The notes: generated by a model not told the origin, from the sequence alone. A stretch of DNA of 64,000 nucleotides from Ascarosepion bandense (GCA_037127315.1 JBBBDQ010000346.1:5411001-5475000), one strand, 5' to 3'. Shown: positions 1-9,953, counted from the first letter of the stretch. Numbers and translations: made by a program.

Positions 1-960
1 AAGAAGAAAAAATAAAAGCAAGAAAACAGAAAAGAAAGAAAATGAAAGAAATTACCGATAAAGAATTTAATAGGATAATGTGAGAAAGAGGGTGAAAAAA
101 AGAAAGGACAAAAGAAAAAGGAAAGAAATATAAAGTAAGAATTTAAAAGGAAAGAAAAGTAAATGAAAGAAAGTAATAAAAGTTTAAAGCAACGAAAGCA
201 AGGGAGATGAAGAAAGAAAGGGAAATAAAGATAAAAATTCTAAAAAGAAATAGAGAAAACAAGAAAAAAGAACGAAGATAAAAGTGAGATGGTAGAGAAG
301 AAAGGAAAACTAGAGAGGTAAGAGAAACGTTAATCAAATTAAAATCTTAAAAAGAAAGAAAGAAAGCGTTAAAAATAATGCTAGAAACAAATGGATAGCT
401 ACGAAAGAAAGAGAAAATAAATATTTTAAAACAAAAAAATGGGAGAGTGAGATAATAGTGAGAAGAGGGAAAAATAAAAAAATTGGAAAGAAAGTGAACA
501 GTAAGACAAAGTACAAAATTTAGAAAGAAAGAAAAATCAGAAAGAAACAGCCGAAGAGACAGACAAAAAAAAGAAATACAATAATTTATCTTCTAAACAG
601 TAAAGATGAGGACATTAGTCCGCCTGTAAATAATATGAATAAGAAAAATGATGTTGGAAGGTCGGGATGAAGATCACATGCGATTAAATGTATAAAGAAA
701 ACATCTGAAGAAAAAATGAATGACGCTTTAATTAAGTTAATAAAAAAAATCTGACACTTAAAGTAAATTAAAGGTCAGAATAGAGCAATGGTGCAGAAAA
801 TAAAAATAGAATAAAAGCAACAAAATAAAAACGAATTCTCTGAAAGAAAAAAGACTCAGGTATTCAAAGAAGAACAAGAAATATTTTTTAAAAAACAGAA
901 GAAAAGCAGCGAAAAATAATTTTAAAAAGAGAAAAAAATTAAGAAAATGAGTAACGATAA
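1..960 (+). other. Purine-rich low-complexity tract
   Basis: Almost every stretch is built from AAAG, GAAA and AGAAAG words on the + strand, with pyrimidines rare until about position 600. The minus-strand open frames are Phe/Leu/Ser-rich translations of this bias and are not credible proteins. I see no element boundary, promoter or gene. Strand purine asymmetry is the only signal. Confidence 0.75.
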
Positions 961-1135
961 AAAATGATCTCAAAATCTGTGGAGCTTTTTTCGGTCATAT
1001 TCGGAAAGATCATTAAAACAACCTTGAAATGTTGGGAATTCGGAAAAGGATGGATTGAAATGACACAGAACAAAAAAGTATTGAATTGTGCTGGAATGTT
1101 AAGATGGATCCCAGCGATAAAAATTCCCAGAGGAA

Positions 1136-1140
<5 letters not shown>

Positions 1141-1232
<92 letters not shown>

Positions 1233-1236
1233 AAGA
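1141..1236 (+). repeat. Compound trinucleotide microsatellite (ATA)n-(AGA)n
   Basis: About 20 ATA units run directly into about 11 AGA units. The tract abuts the left edge of the LINE fragment that follows. Its Ile/Arg and Tyr/Ser translations explain the open frames here. Confidence 0.95.
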
Positions 1237-1918
1237 AAAATTATTCAGGCAAATATTATACATAATAATGTGGATCCATAATGCAGGTTCTGTGATAAAT
1301 ACCAAGAAACAATAGACCATCTAATCTCATTATGTTCTGTACTTGCCCCAAATGAATATAAAAATCGTCACGATAAAGTGGGGCAACATTTGCGTTGGAC
1401 AATGTACAAACACTATGGAAAATATGTAAAAAAAATACTGGTATTAACATCACCCAGCACCGGTTACAGAAATAGAAGATGTCACCATTCAATGGGATTA
1501 CACCATCTACACAAACAGAAAAATTGAAGCAAGTAGGCCGGACGTTATTGTTAAAAATCAGAAAGAAAAAAATTGCCTATTAATTTATATTGCTTGTCCA
1601 TAGCAACCAAGGAATTCGAAAAACTGTCAAAATATAAAGACCTAGAAATGGAAATAGAAATAAATGTGGAAATTGAAAACAAGAACCGTGCCTGTGATAG
1701 TAGGTGCACTTGGAATTATAAAAAATGGAACAAAACAACACATTGAAAGACTCGCTGGAAACCTACAGCCACACACACTATGGAGAACTTTGTCTATGTA
1801 ACGCAAGGGAAGTTAGAGGAAAAAACATGAAACGGAACTATAACAATACACCCCGACCTGCCTTAGCTCTTCTCGCAGACTTGGTAGGTAGTTCGACCAT
1901 AGCAGAAGTCGAAATATG
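1237..1918 (+). pseudogene. Non-LTR retrotransposon ORF2 C-terminal fragment (copy 1)
   Basis: Frame-shifted translation gives a Cys-His box of the form CRFC-x8-H-x4-C, then LAPNEYKNRHDKVG, and later KEFEKLSKYKDLEMEIE. This order is typical of the region after the reverse transcriptase in a large family of animal LINEs: a zinc-knuckle-like box followed by a nuclease-like tail with NRPDIIIK-type residues, here seen as a degraded SRPDVIVKN. Several stops and frameshifts make it a relic. It lies between two trinucleotide microsatellites, and a second copy follows at 2070. Clade is not assigned with confidence. Confidence 0.75.
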
Positions 1919-1930
1919 ATGAAAAATGAC

Positions 1931-1967
<37 letters not shown>
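1931..1967 (+). repeat. (ATA)n microsatellite
   Basis: About 12 uninterrupted trinucleotide units directly after the LINE relic; possibly grown from its 3' tail. Confidence 0.9.
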
Positions 1968-2069
1968 ATGAAAACAACAAAGGACTGAATGATAAAATTA
2001 GTCAAACATAAAGAAAAATATTCAATAAAGAAAGAAAGCGGTAAATACAAACAAGATTTACATTTAGTA

Positions 2070-2571
2070 GATACTGCAGAAATCCCAAACAGAACCTAAG
2101 AACAGATTTTTGCAGCAAAATGTATGACCCCCTCCCAAATAAAAACAAGGATAAAGCTTTGAACAGATAAAACAAAGCTGGCAAGACAAACCATTGCATT
2201 GTCAATACCCAGAACTTTCTAACAAAGCCGATGTTCATAAAGGTAATACCCGTCGATGGTTACAAACATTTGGATGAAGATCTGAAACTGAAGGAGTTAT
2301 TCTGGCAGCGCAAGACTATATTATTTTCACTAAGAACTTTCAGGTAAGTATCATACATAATAACATGGATTCAAAATGTAGATTCTATGGCAAATATCAG
2401 GAAACAATAGACCATCTAACCTCAGAATTTTCTATACTTGCCCCAAATGAATATAAAAATCGTCACGATAGAGTGTGGCTATATTAACACGTAACAATGT
2501 CCAAACACTTTGAAAAATATATAAACAGACACTGGTATAAAAATAACCCGTCACCGGTTACAGAAATCGAA
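2070..2571 (+). pseudogene. Non-LTR retrotransposon ORF2 fragment (copy 2)
   Basis: Same family as the copy at 1237, but extending further upstream. Residues resembling QDKPLHCQYPEL, then NTRRWLQTFG and ILAAQD, precede the Cys box (CRFYGKYQETIDHL) and the LAPNEYKNRHDRV segment. Multiple frame changes and stops are needed, so it is dead. Its right end runs without a gap into Penelope-type reverse transcriptase at about 2571, a junction between two unrelated retroelements. Confidence 0.72.
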
Positions 2572-3470
2572 TCTATATTCACTAACGGCACAGCGATGGG
2601 CTCGTCTCTGGCTCCTACATTTTACATGAACCATATTGAAAACAAGGTCTTTAATAATTTCAACAAACCCTGATATATAGGTGGTATATATTAACATTTT
2701 CAGAATCACGGAAAACAAATTTGAACGATAAACCCTTAAAGAAACACGGTTAAGTAACTCAGTTCTGCAATTCACTTACGAACTCTACATTAAAGAAGTA
2801 GCCCCTTTTCTTGTATGTCCTAGTAGCTGCTAATAATGGTTTTATCACCTCAGTACATAAAAAACACTAGCAAAAATCATGTCGTTTTAATTATCAAAGG
2901 GAATGTCGACACAGATATAAAATAAGTGTTATAAAAACATGATTTATTGCGCTAAAATGATTTCTTCTTCGGACACATTGTTTTATAGAAGAGAATTGAG
3001 CAACTTGAAACAAACGTCTATCAACAATGATTTCCTAAACTATGTCGATGAAGAAATAAGATTAACTTTAAAGACATTTAGAAAAATATGCGCGACCAAA
3101 TTCATATAAAGAAATAAATAAGTTAATAAATATATAAATGAATAAGGAAAAAATAAATAAAGACGCCATTAAATTATTTTATTGCAAACAGATGCATCTT
3201 AATTATAAACAATCCAAAAGAGACAGAAAAGTTATAATCATCCGGTGTATAAACGTTATTGATCTTAGTAAATATTGTAGATATATCATCTATTATAAAA
3301 AATTCAAATCGTCTAATCTAATTTATAGCAATATATTATTTTATAGAGAATTAAAAACATAACACAAACACTTATCTGCAGTAATTTTTCAAACCATATT
3401 TTTGATAGAGAAATAATATTAGCTTTAAAGAGAAAAAATAATATGAGCAACTAACTGTAAATATTTCCCT
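2572..3470 (+). pseudogene. Penelope-like element reverse transcriptase, degraded
   Basis: The frame starting near 2572 reads a PLE motif containing MGSSLAPTFYMNHIENKVF, the substrate-loop segment of Penelope-type reverse transcriptases, followed by a disrupted YxDD region. Further on are FLDVLVAANNGF-S-VHKKH and a tail with MHLNYKQSKRD...LIYSN that matches the thumb region normally found just before the GIY-YIG endonuclease. Stops and frameshifts throughout show it is non-functional. No GIY-YIG domain is joined here; one from a PLE is present at 31011. Confidence 0.75.
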
Positions 3471-3482
3471 TCTCTAACCCCA

Positions 3483-3632
3483 TGCGCCGATGGCTTAGGG
3501 AGTAGAGACTCCGACTGACACCAAATCGGTCGAGTTTTCGATCCCGGCCAGAAGCAAGTGGATATGTCTAACCACACTGATTAGTTGATACAGCGAAACA
3601 GGCTTGTATGTGGACGGCTAATATACATATGT
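3483..3632 (+). mobile_element. SINE-C copy 1: tRNA-like head plus hammerhead region
   Basis: The head has an A-box-like GATGGCTTAGGGAGTAG and a B-box-like GTTTTCGATCCCGG about 45 nt apart, as in a tRNA-derived pol III promoter. The 3' part carries a hammerhead-like block and ends in an AT-rich stretch. At least seven further copies of this family lie in the window. This one is nearly full length for the family. Confidence 0.75.
3566..3617 (+). ncRNA. Hammerhead-like motif, mutated core
   Basis: Stem I is CCACA/TGTGG, five perfect pairs that differ in sequence from the other copies but keep pairing. The core reads CTGATTA instead of CTGANGA, so self-cleavage should be lost. GAAA is intact, stem III is ACA/TGT, and the cleavage triplet is GTA. 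Confidence 0.6.
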
Positions 3633-3659
3633 GAAATGGATTAACTCCGATGAATTATT

Positions 3660-4130
3660 TTTAATGGATACTGCTGTTTTTTGTTGTTTTCATAATTAAA
3701 CAGAATAATTATTTATATCTATTGACCCGAATGATCGGGAAATTAAAAATAATGTTTAAACAAATAAATATGTTAGAGTCAATCCATTTCGTCAAGGATT
3801 TCATAAAAATTCCGTAAATAAGTTGTCTTTGTTTACGTTAGAATACAAAAACAGAGCAGATATAAATTCTTCGATAAATCATGAAATCGTGTGTTTAAAT
3901 CATTGTTTGTGACTGTGTTTAACGTGGGCGAGTTGGTCTAAAACACGTCAAATCAACTGACAGTTTCTTCCAGAGACCGCATATTTTGTTAACAAGATTT
4001 AACCACAGTAGATATAAATAAATATATATAAGTAGATATTCTGTTTATAATCAAACAGTATATATATTTTTTCTACCGGCCTGATTATTTACGATAAGTC
4101 TTTGTTAGAAAACTGCGACCCCTATCCAAA
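3660..4130 (-). repeat. Repeat-G fragments
   Basis: The stretch around 4020-4115 (AAGTAGATATTCTGTT, then CTGATTATTTACGATA, then GCGACCCCTATCC) matches the tRNA-Leu-headed repeat G seen intact near 48931-49158, in the same orientation, truncated at the tRNA-like head where element E begins. The rest (3660-4020) is AT-rich with weaker similarity to repeat-G tails. Confidence 0.5.
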
Positions 4131-4652
4131 CAATTGGAGTAGATAGACTTAATTGGAGTAGATAGACTAAACTATCGCCCGGTTCACACTCCACCCACGT
4201 CTGTTGAACAGGTGAAGAGGCTCATCCCTTGTTTCCTGTTTAGGATGTGGTTTCCGGTTTTCTCTTTTCTAATCTTCTCACCGTTTTTTTTTTCATTTGG
4301 AGTAGATAGAATAAACTATCGTCCGGTTCAAACTCCACCCACGTCTATTGAACAGGTGAAGAGGCTCATCCCTTGTTTCCTGTTTAGGATGCGGTTTCCG
4401 GTTTTCTCTTTTCCAATCTTTTCACTCTCTTCTTTTATTTTTTTTCAATTGGAGTAGATAGACTAAACTATCGCCCGGTTCAAACTCCACCCACGTCTAT
4501 TGAACAGGTGAAGAGGCTCATCCCTTGTTTCCTGTTTAGGATGTGGTTTCTGGTTTTTCTCTTTTCCACTCTTTTCACTCTTACATAGCCCACTGCACAT
4601 CAGTGGCATTTTCGCCTTGCTTGGGGTGATATGATTAAAAAAAAAAATAGGG
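4131..4652 (+). mobile_element. Element E, three-monomer array with LINE-D-like 3' tail
   Basis: Units beginning TTGGAGTAGATAGA start near 4153, 4297 and 4449 (period about 144-152 bp). Each contains CGCCCGGTTCACACTCCACC and GGTGAAGAGGCTCATCCC. The last unit ends in a tail (CACTGCACATCAGTGGC...GATATGATTAAAAAAAA) that is also the 3' end of LINE-D. Other copies have 3, 2, 1 and 1 monomers. It looks like a non-autonomous retroposon that may use LINE-D machinery. Confidence 0.75.
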
Positions 4653-4654
4653 GA

Positions 4655-4923
4655 AGCTCCAATTGAATTGGCGCGTCTTAGATCTCTCGATCACGAATGA
4701 TGAACAGTCTAAACGAAGTCAAATCAAAAATAAAAAATATATACTACTTAAACCCGAGTATTGATCAAAAATAATATTAAAAAAAAAAATTCAAATTGTA
4801 GGTTGTATATGATTATTTCGTTAATCTTCCTTAATTTCCGTAACATTGTATGTTTACATTTGTTCACATGCTGACGTGCCAGTTCAATTGTGGATAGGGG
4901 TTGCAGGTTTGAATCATGCCGAA

Positions 4924-4924
<1 letters not shown>
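4655..4924. repeat. Repeat G, two tRNA-like half-heads in inverted orientation
   Basis: On the minus strand near 4700-4660 is the first half of a tRNA-Leu-like head (TCGTGATCGAGAGATCTAAG). On the plus strand at 4870-4922 is the second half (GTTGCAGGTTTGAATC). The two halves face each other across about 170 bp of repeat-G body, so this is an inverted, rearranged copy. Confidence 0.55.

Positions 4925-5001
<77 letters not shown>
4925..5001 (+). repeat. Compound (CA)n-(TA)n microsatellite
   Basis: About 18 CA units followed by about 20 TA units. The same CA-to-TA order recurs at many places in the window, often at retroposon ends. Confidence 0.95.
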
Positions 5002-5003
<2 letters not shown>

Positions 5004-5320
5004 GCTCTCACACACTGATTGAGCACTCTGGAAGAATGGTGGACTTTGAAAAAACAGTAGATACTCTAGAATCTACGCATCGCTCATTCAGTAATGAATT
5101 AGAGCACACTAGCTATTGGCGTATGATATATCATGCGCTAAAATTCTGCCTCCTTCTACTCAGCGCCCATAGCTCAGAGGTAGAATCGCCGACTGACGCC
5201 AATTCGGTCGTGTTTCGATCCTGGGTAAAAAGTGAGCGGATGTCTAGCCGTACTGATGAGCTGTCATACAACGAAACAGATCTGTCTGCGGATATATATA
5301 TATATATATTTACAGTGGGG
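5002..5320 (+). mobile_element. SINE-C copy 2 with 5' extension
   Basis: The tRNA-like part starts near 5161 (CATAGCTCAGAGGTAG as A box, GTTTCGATCCTGG as B box) and runs to a hammerhead region and (TA)n tail. The roughly 155 bp upstream (5002-5160) are shared with the copy at 30100, including CGCTCTC, GGTGGACTTT/GGTAGACTTT and TTCAGTAATGAATTAG, so the mobile unit may be longer than the tRNA-like part. Confidence 0.78.
5242..5293 (+). ncRNA. Hammerhead ribozyme (type I-like), core intact
   Basis: Order of parts: stem I 5' strand CCGTA, core CTGATGA, stem II GCTGT/ACAAC (one mismatch), core GAAA, stem III ACA/TGT with a GATC loop, then GTC and stem I 3' strand TGCGG. Cleavage is predicted after C5286. 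All invariant core residues of the hammerhead fold are present. Activity is not shown. Confidence 0.72.
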
Positions 5321-5539
5321 TGAAACAAATATTCGTACACATGAAAAATTGTATTTTAATGATTGTAAAACCCTTAACTGAAACAAAATTCTATATATTT
5401 TATGTATAAAGATACATCTACTAAAAAATAATAATAATCTCAAATAATTCTTATTATAACAGAAATTAATGCATAAGAACATCGTAACGGTGTCCTCACC
5501 AAACTTTGAAGTTGGCATCAATATATATATATATATATT

Positions 5540-5785
5540 GTAGTATAATTAATTAACATTTTTCCATGTTTCGGAATCATATTTGTACTATGACTCTATC
5601 TTCAAGCGATATTTTTGGCATAACTAACGGAAATTGTTTTTCGTCCTTCAACCCGAAAATGATCATTTGAAGATGAAGTAAAAATATGATTCCGAAACAT
5701 GGAAAATTCTGTGTTGCGGAAATGTTAAATTGATTATATTACAATAATATTTAGCTCTGCTTTTGTACTGAGCACTCTAAAATTA
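5540..5785. mobile_element. PLE terminal fragment with inverted repeat
   Basis: A left arm at 5557-5587 (CCATGTTTCGGAATCATATT) pairs with a right arm at 5679-5710 (AATATGATTCCGAAACATGG). The piece ends in TTTTGTACTGAGCACTC, a sequence that recurs at PLE ends at 19190, 57700 and 60320. The GAAGATG...CCGAAACATG layout resembles the hammerhead-like blocks of the other PLE ends, but with a damaged core. Confidence 0.55.
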
Positions 5786-6220
5786 AAAATAAACGTTAAA
5801 GAACAGTAAATTTCCCACTGTTCTTTCTTCACACACACACAAATATACACACACACATACACACACACACACACACACATCTAAACTTATTTATAAATGG
5901 AACCTTGTCTGTGTATGTGTGTGTCTGTGTGTGTGTGCGTGTGTGTGTGTGTGTGTCCGTTACCTATAGACTCCGAAACGGCTTAACCGATTTTCTTGAA
6001 AATTTACACAGTTGTACTATAAGCGTCTGTGAGTGTTCTTACCTAGGTTTTGTGTCAAAGTACCCCCGCTATATATCGAAAATCGATAATCGAAAAAATG
6101 GGGTTATAGAAGGAGTGGTCCGATTTTAATCAAATTTGATACACTCATAGACAAAGACATAAGAAATGATATTCAGAAATTTCAAGGTTGCAGTTCTTAC
6201 AATAATGCAGAAAATCGATA

Positions 6221-6338
6221 CGCCAATTCGGTCGGGTTTCAATCCTGGGTTAGGAGGCAACCGGAGTCTAAGCCGTACTGATGAGCCGTAATACAGCGAA
6301 ACAGATCTGTCTGCGGATGACTATATATATATATATAT
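6221..6338 (+). mobile_element. SINE-C copy 3, 5'-truncated, nested in H1
   Basis: Starts inside the tRNA-like part (GGTCGGGTTTCAATCC, the B-box region), lacks the A box, and ends with the hammerhead block and (TA)n. It interrupts the Helitron-like element after AAAATCGATA. Confidence 0.75.
6266..6321 (+). ncRNA. Hammerhead ribozyme, core intact
   Basis: CCGTA/TGCGG stem I, CTGATGA, stem II GCCGT/ACAGC (one mismatch), GAAA, stem III ACA/TGT, GTC. Outer stem I GTC/GAC also pairs. Predicted cleavage after C6311. Confidence 0.72.
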
Positions 6339-6729
6339 AAAAGGCAATATGTTTGTGTGTGTGTCTGTTTATCTGCCTGTATATCTGTATTTTTTTCCGC
6401 TCTTTTGTTTTAGTTTTTGCTTCGGGTTTGGCTCTAAGTAGGTATAATTGTAGTTCTTAGTCACAGCCATGATACTATTTACTCAGAGGACTTATTTAGC
6501 CTTCAAAATTTAGTTTACGGCGAAAAAACCTTATTTGATATCGATACCAGGAAATCAAAATTTGACTTACATTCATTCATTTTTCTTTCAGTGTACGGTT
6601 TCGCTTTAACTGGAAGCAACTATTGCTTTTTAGTCTTTCGTGCCAACGTCCAAAGAGTTTGGGCTTCAGGACCATGGATTAGTTTTAAAGCTTTCATTAC
6701 ACCCGAGCAACGCCGGGCTATACTGCTAG

Positions 6730-7289
6730 TATATATATATATATATATATATATATGCAGATTTCATTTAAAATGACAAGCGTACTCTGGTTAAATTTTT
6801 GTATAATTTTGCATGTGATCTTATAATTCTTTATTTTTATTTTCAGTAGATAAAATATCTAAATTTGTCCGAGTCTTATATTTATTCAATGGACTTCGAT
6901 TATATGATGAATTTTTTTTTCTTTTAACTGAATATATAGACTTATAGGAATGTTTTATTTTTCTAACACAGTCAGAATATTGTGCCAGTGTTCATAGTTG
7001 ATATTATTATTGTGTGTTGGCTTTTTCTTTTTAAATAATAATGCCTCACTCTATAAAGAAATGCACAAGTCTAGTTAACAAAAACAAGGAAATTAAATTA
7101 CTTATCTACTTAAAAAAAAGTTAAATCTTTAACCTCATTGTCAAAAATAATAACTGTCCTCCAAGATCTGAATTACAGAGGACTAATCCTGTTTACGAAT
7201 TCACATGCCATTTAAGAAAACTGTATTTCTGTTCAATCCGAATTCATAAATAATTCTATTGGATATGCTAAAAATCCACTGCTAGGAAT
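6730..7289. other. AT-rich stretch, no feature recognised
   Basis: Opens with a short (TA)n run after the Helitron-like end. The remainder has no coding signal, tRNA-like box or recognised repeat. Confidence 0.6.
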
Positions 7290-7970
7290 GTTGGGTCACT
7301 GTGTCGGGCCAGGATGTTTTTTTCCCGCCTGAATCCATCCTACATATAACAAATCAGCCATTTGTCCGTGCATGGAGTACTGCAGCCATATATGGTCAGG
7401 AACCTCTGCTGTTCATTTCAGTGTTCTCAACAGGCTCCAAAGGAGAATCAGTAATGTGATAGTTACCGACTTGGCGGCTCGACTCCAGTCACTTTCTCAC
7501 CGACGAACTGTTCTATACATACTTTCATGGCTTCTGCTCCAACGAACTTAAGTCAGTAGTGCCTCTGCAACAGGTGTTTACTCGTGCAACCAGACTGGTA
7601 ACTGGGTCTCACCCATTCACAGTTAGATCAATCAAATGCAGACGACAATTCTATTCCTTCAGCTTCTTTTCACGCATTTCCCGCCTGTGGAACTCGCTTC
7701 CATATTCTTACTTTCCTGACGGCTAAATGCAATGTCAATACTCATTTCGTAACCACTTGACTCTAGTTCTTTCTTCATCATCCTGTATATCCTTCCCTTT
7801 CTCTCCAGCTTTGCAACTGTCATCACCCCTGTATTCCCATCCTTCTCTTGCTCCTTTCTAACTGGTTCGTCTTTCTCTTCAGTCTCTTCTACCTAATCTT
7901 GTTACTCTTATTTAGCCCCCTGCACATCAGTGGCGTTACCGCCTTGCTTGGGGCGATACGATTAAAAAAA
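7290..7970 (+). pseudogene. LINE-D ORF2 C-terminus and 3' end (D1)
   Basis: Frame-shifted translation recalls the family's conserved post-RT segment (HIYKST-R-EYC-HIWSG, then ASLC..YKY.HGFCS.EL, and SRLWNSLP). It ends with the family 3' tail CACATCAGTGGCGTTACC...GGGGCGATACGATTAAAAAAAA. The (A)n tail confirms plus orientation and an insertion by target-primed reverse transcription. 5'-truncated and full of stops. Confidence 0.78.
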
Positions 7971-8029
7971 AACGACTCACGTTACTTCTCTCTGACCATA
8001 TTTATATTATGTCTCATTTAGATACACAT

Positions 8030-8474
8030 GGAGACCTACTAAACTCTATTCGTAACTTACTCGTCAGTAATATAAAGATAATAGCATCATCTACCTGTAC
8101 AAAGAGCTAAAAATAATGCATAGCGTTATTAATAAAAAGAAATGTCATCACCAAATAATATAAACTATGAAGACGCTCACAATATACTGACCATGTTCGG
8201 AAAATAAAACATTCCTGTAACTCTAGATACATACATAAAACAATCTATATATTCGGTTAAAAGAAAAAATAAAATTCGTACTTTATAATGGCTAAATGTA
8301 TAGCTGAAAGCGCTTGGATAAATAAAAACATTGGAACAGTTTTTTATATAATTTAATTATTGATATGAGACAAACTATAATCTCACATTAACATTTATAT
8401 AAAATCTTAATTATAGCACTTTGTCTGTCAGTTTTAATGAAACTTGCATAAAAGAGGAATTATTGCCTAAATAC

Positions 8475-8520
<46 letters not shown>
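8030..8520 (+). repeat. Repeat Q (possible PLE N-terminal region) ending in (TA)n
   Basis: About 400 bp here align by eye with 63290-63745 (shared GAGCTAAAAATAATG-like, ACATACAT-AAACAAT and ATATTC-GTTAAA words). Near the end a frame reads FNETCIKEELLPKYT, a peptide also encoded at 62150 and, on the minus strand, at 49730, and degraded at 63710. In each case it is cut by a (TA)n run. PLE N-terminal regions have a comparable segment, so that origin is my inference. Confidence 0.5.
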
Positions 8521-8522
<2 letters not shown>

Positions 8523-9146
8523 GTTGAAATATAAATATATTCTCGGTGAGGCGTGAACATATACGTTTTAACCTCGGTAACTACTTGAGCTACTTGAATT
8601 TCAAGATATAAATTTATTTTTTTACATTATTTTGTGTTTTTCCGAAGCCATATTTATAAATGTTTTTGCATACACGACTAGTTTAATTATGAAATATTAT
8701 CGTTATAATTAGATAAAGCATTCTCAACTATTATTAATTTTGTTATCTAATTTATCGCCTCTATTCTGTAGACATTGCTAGCAATATTGTCACAAATGTT
8801 TACAGTCTCTGACTAATATTTATTTCATTTTAATTAGAATTGCTTTTTATTAATTCTAATCAGATCTTCTTTCTATAGTCATTAATAATAATATTATCTT
8901 TAATTTTTTATGAGACATATTGTCAGTCGTTATATTATTTTCGACTAGTAATTTTATCTTTATTTAAGTAGTGTTTTTACACATTGGCATTGGCAATAAA
9001 GCCACTAAGTCCTAAGCGGTTCCTGAGTGTGAAATAAGATGAGAAAAAAAAAGCATTTTTAAGAAGAGTGATTTGGTTTTGTTTGGTTTGTTTTTAAGGC
9101 CTATCAACCCTTTGGGGTCATTTAATGCAGATGCATTAGTTCCTTT
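8521..9146. other. AT-rich stretch, no feature recognised
   Basis: No open frame of note, no tRNA-like boxes and no repeat match seen. Contains TTTGGTTTGTTTTTAAGG near 9080, just before the minisatellite. Confidence 0.6.
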
Positions 9147-9325
9147 AAAAACGTATTTTTGTAGGTAATATTTTTCCTTCAAAAACATATTTTTGTTGTT
9201 AATATTTTTCCTTCAGAAACGTATTTTTGGTGGTAACATTTTTCCTTCAAAACCATATATTTGTTGGCAACATTTTTTTTTTTCAAAAACGTTTTGTTGG
9301 TAATATTTTTCCTTCAAAAACTTTT
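9147..9325 (+). repeat. 34-bp minisatellite, about five diverged units
   Basis: Units follow AAAAACGTATTTTTG-GG-TAATATTTTTCCTTC and start near 9147, 9181, 9215, 9249 and 9285. Unit length varies from 31 to 36 bp. Divergence suggests an old array. Confidence 0.85.
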
Positions 9326-9913
9326 ATGTATATATTCAGTAAATGTCTGTTTTTATATTTCCATAGTGTTTTGACCACTGTTTGGAGAGTTATCTATTTG
9401 CCCATAGCTGTGACCCTAAGAGGTGCTACCACTCCAGGTTAGGGTCAATCTGGGAACAACTGCAATTAAGAGGTGGTTCCATGCTCCTCGTAACCAGGAA
9501 ACCAGAGGCCTTGCTGCCGGATGCAGTTTAACGTCATACCCAGGACCCTAAGAAGAGAGAGCAATAAAAGTACAGGGATGAAAAAAAAACTGTAGATAAC
9601 AATTGGCAGTTACATTTTTGAAGATCAAAATTGACTGGAAAGCAAAAAGATGGAAAAGACTTTCTCTATCGAGAATCACAAGAGAGGAAACTGTTAGCAT
9701 AGAAATTACGGTTGTATCTAAAGATGTAAACTGTAAAATGGTGAGACCAGGCTGCCAATCTAGTACTACGTTCAAATTTGTAAAGTTCGTTTACCAAAGA
9801 CGAAAGCTCAGAAGAACAATTACAAATAAACTTTTTTAAAATTAGAATTTAGAAATGATACATTTTTGTCAAATATTAAAAATATTCGTTGACAATGAGC
9901 TATTTCAAAAAAT

Positions 9914-9914
<1 letters not shown>
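9326..9914. other. Non-coding stretch, no family recognised
   Basis: A more GC-balanced block at 9400-9540 (AGGTGCTACCACTCCAGG, GAGGTGGTTCCATGCTCC) looks repeat-like but has no second copy in the window. Overlapping opposite-strand open frames at 9548-9839 show no recognisable motif. Confidence 0.5.

Positions 9915-9950
<36 letters not shown>
9915..9950 (+). repeat. (ATT)n microsatellite
   Basis: About 12 units, immediately beside the 3' terminus of the Helitron-like copy H2. Confidence 0.95.

Positions 9951-9953
<3 letters not shown>

Larger units (their letters stand above)
5880..6729 (+). mobile_element. Helitron-like non-autonomous element H1
   Basis: Begins A^TCTAAACTTATTTATAAATGG and ends ACCCGAGCAACGCCGGG-CTATACTG-CTAG^T. 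This matches the Helitron pattern: 5' TC, 3' CTAG, a short GC-rich hairpin just upstream of the 3' end, and insertion between A and T without target duplication. The interior has (GT)n and conserved GAACCGATTTTCTTGAAA-type sequence but no Rep/helicase coding. A truncated SINE-C is nested at 6221-6338. Shorter copies occur elsewhere (for example 48375-48878). Confidence 0.75.

Noticed and set aside
1099..1320. Open frames with poly-Ser, poly-Tyr or poly-Ile runs
   Set aside because: They are translations of the (ATA)n/(AGA)n microsatellite; the same holds for the Tyr-Ile, Thr-His and Cys-Val frames at other (TA)n and (CA)n tracts.
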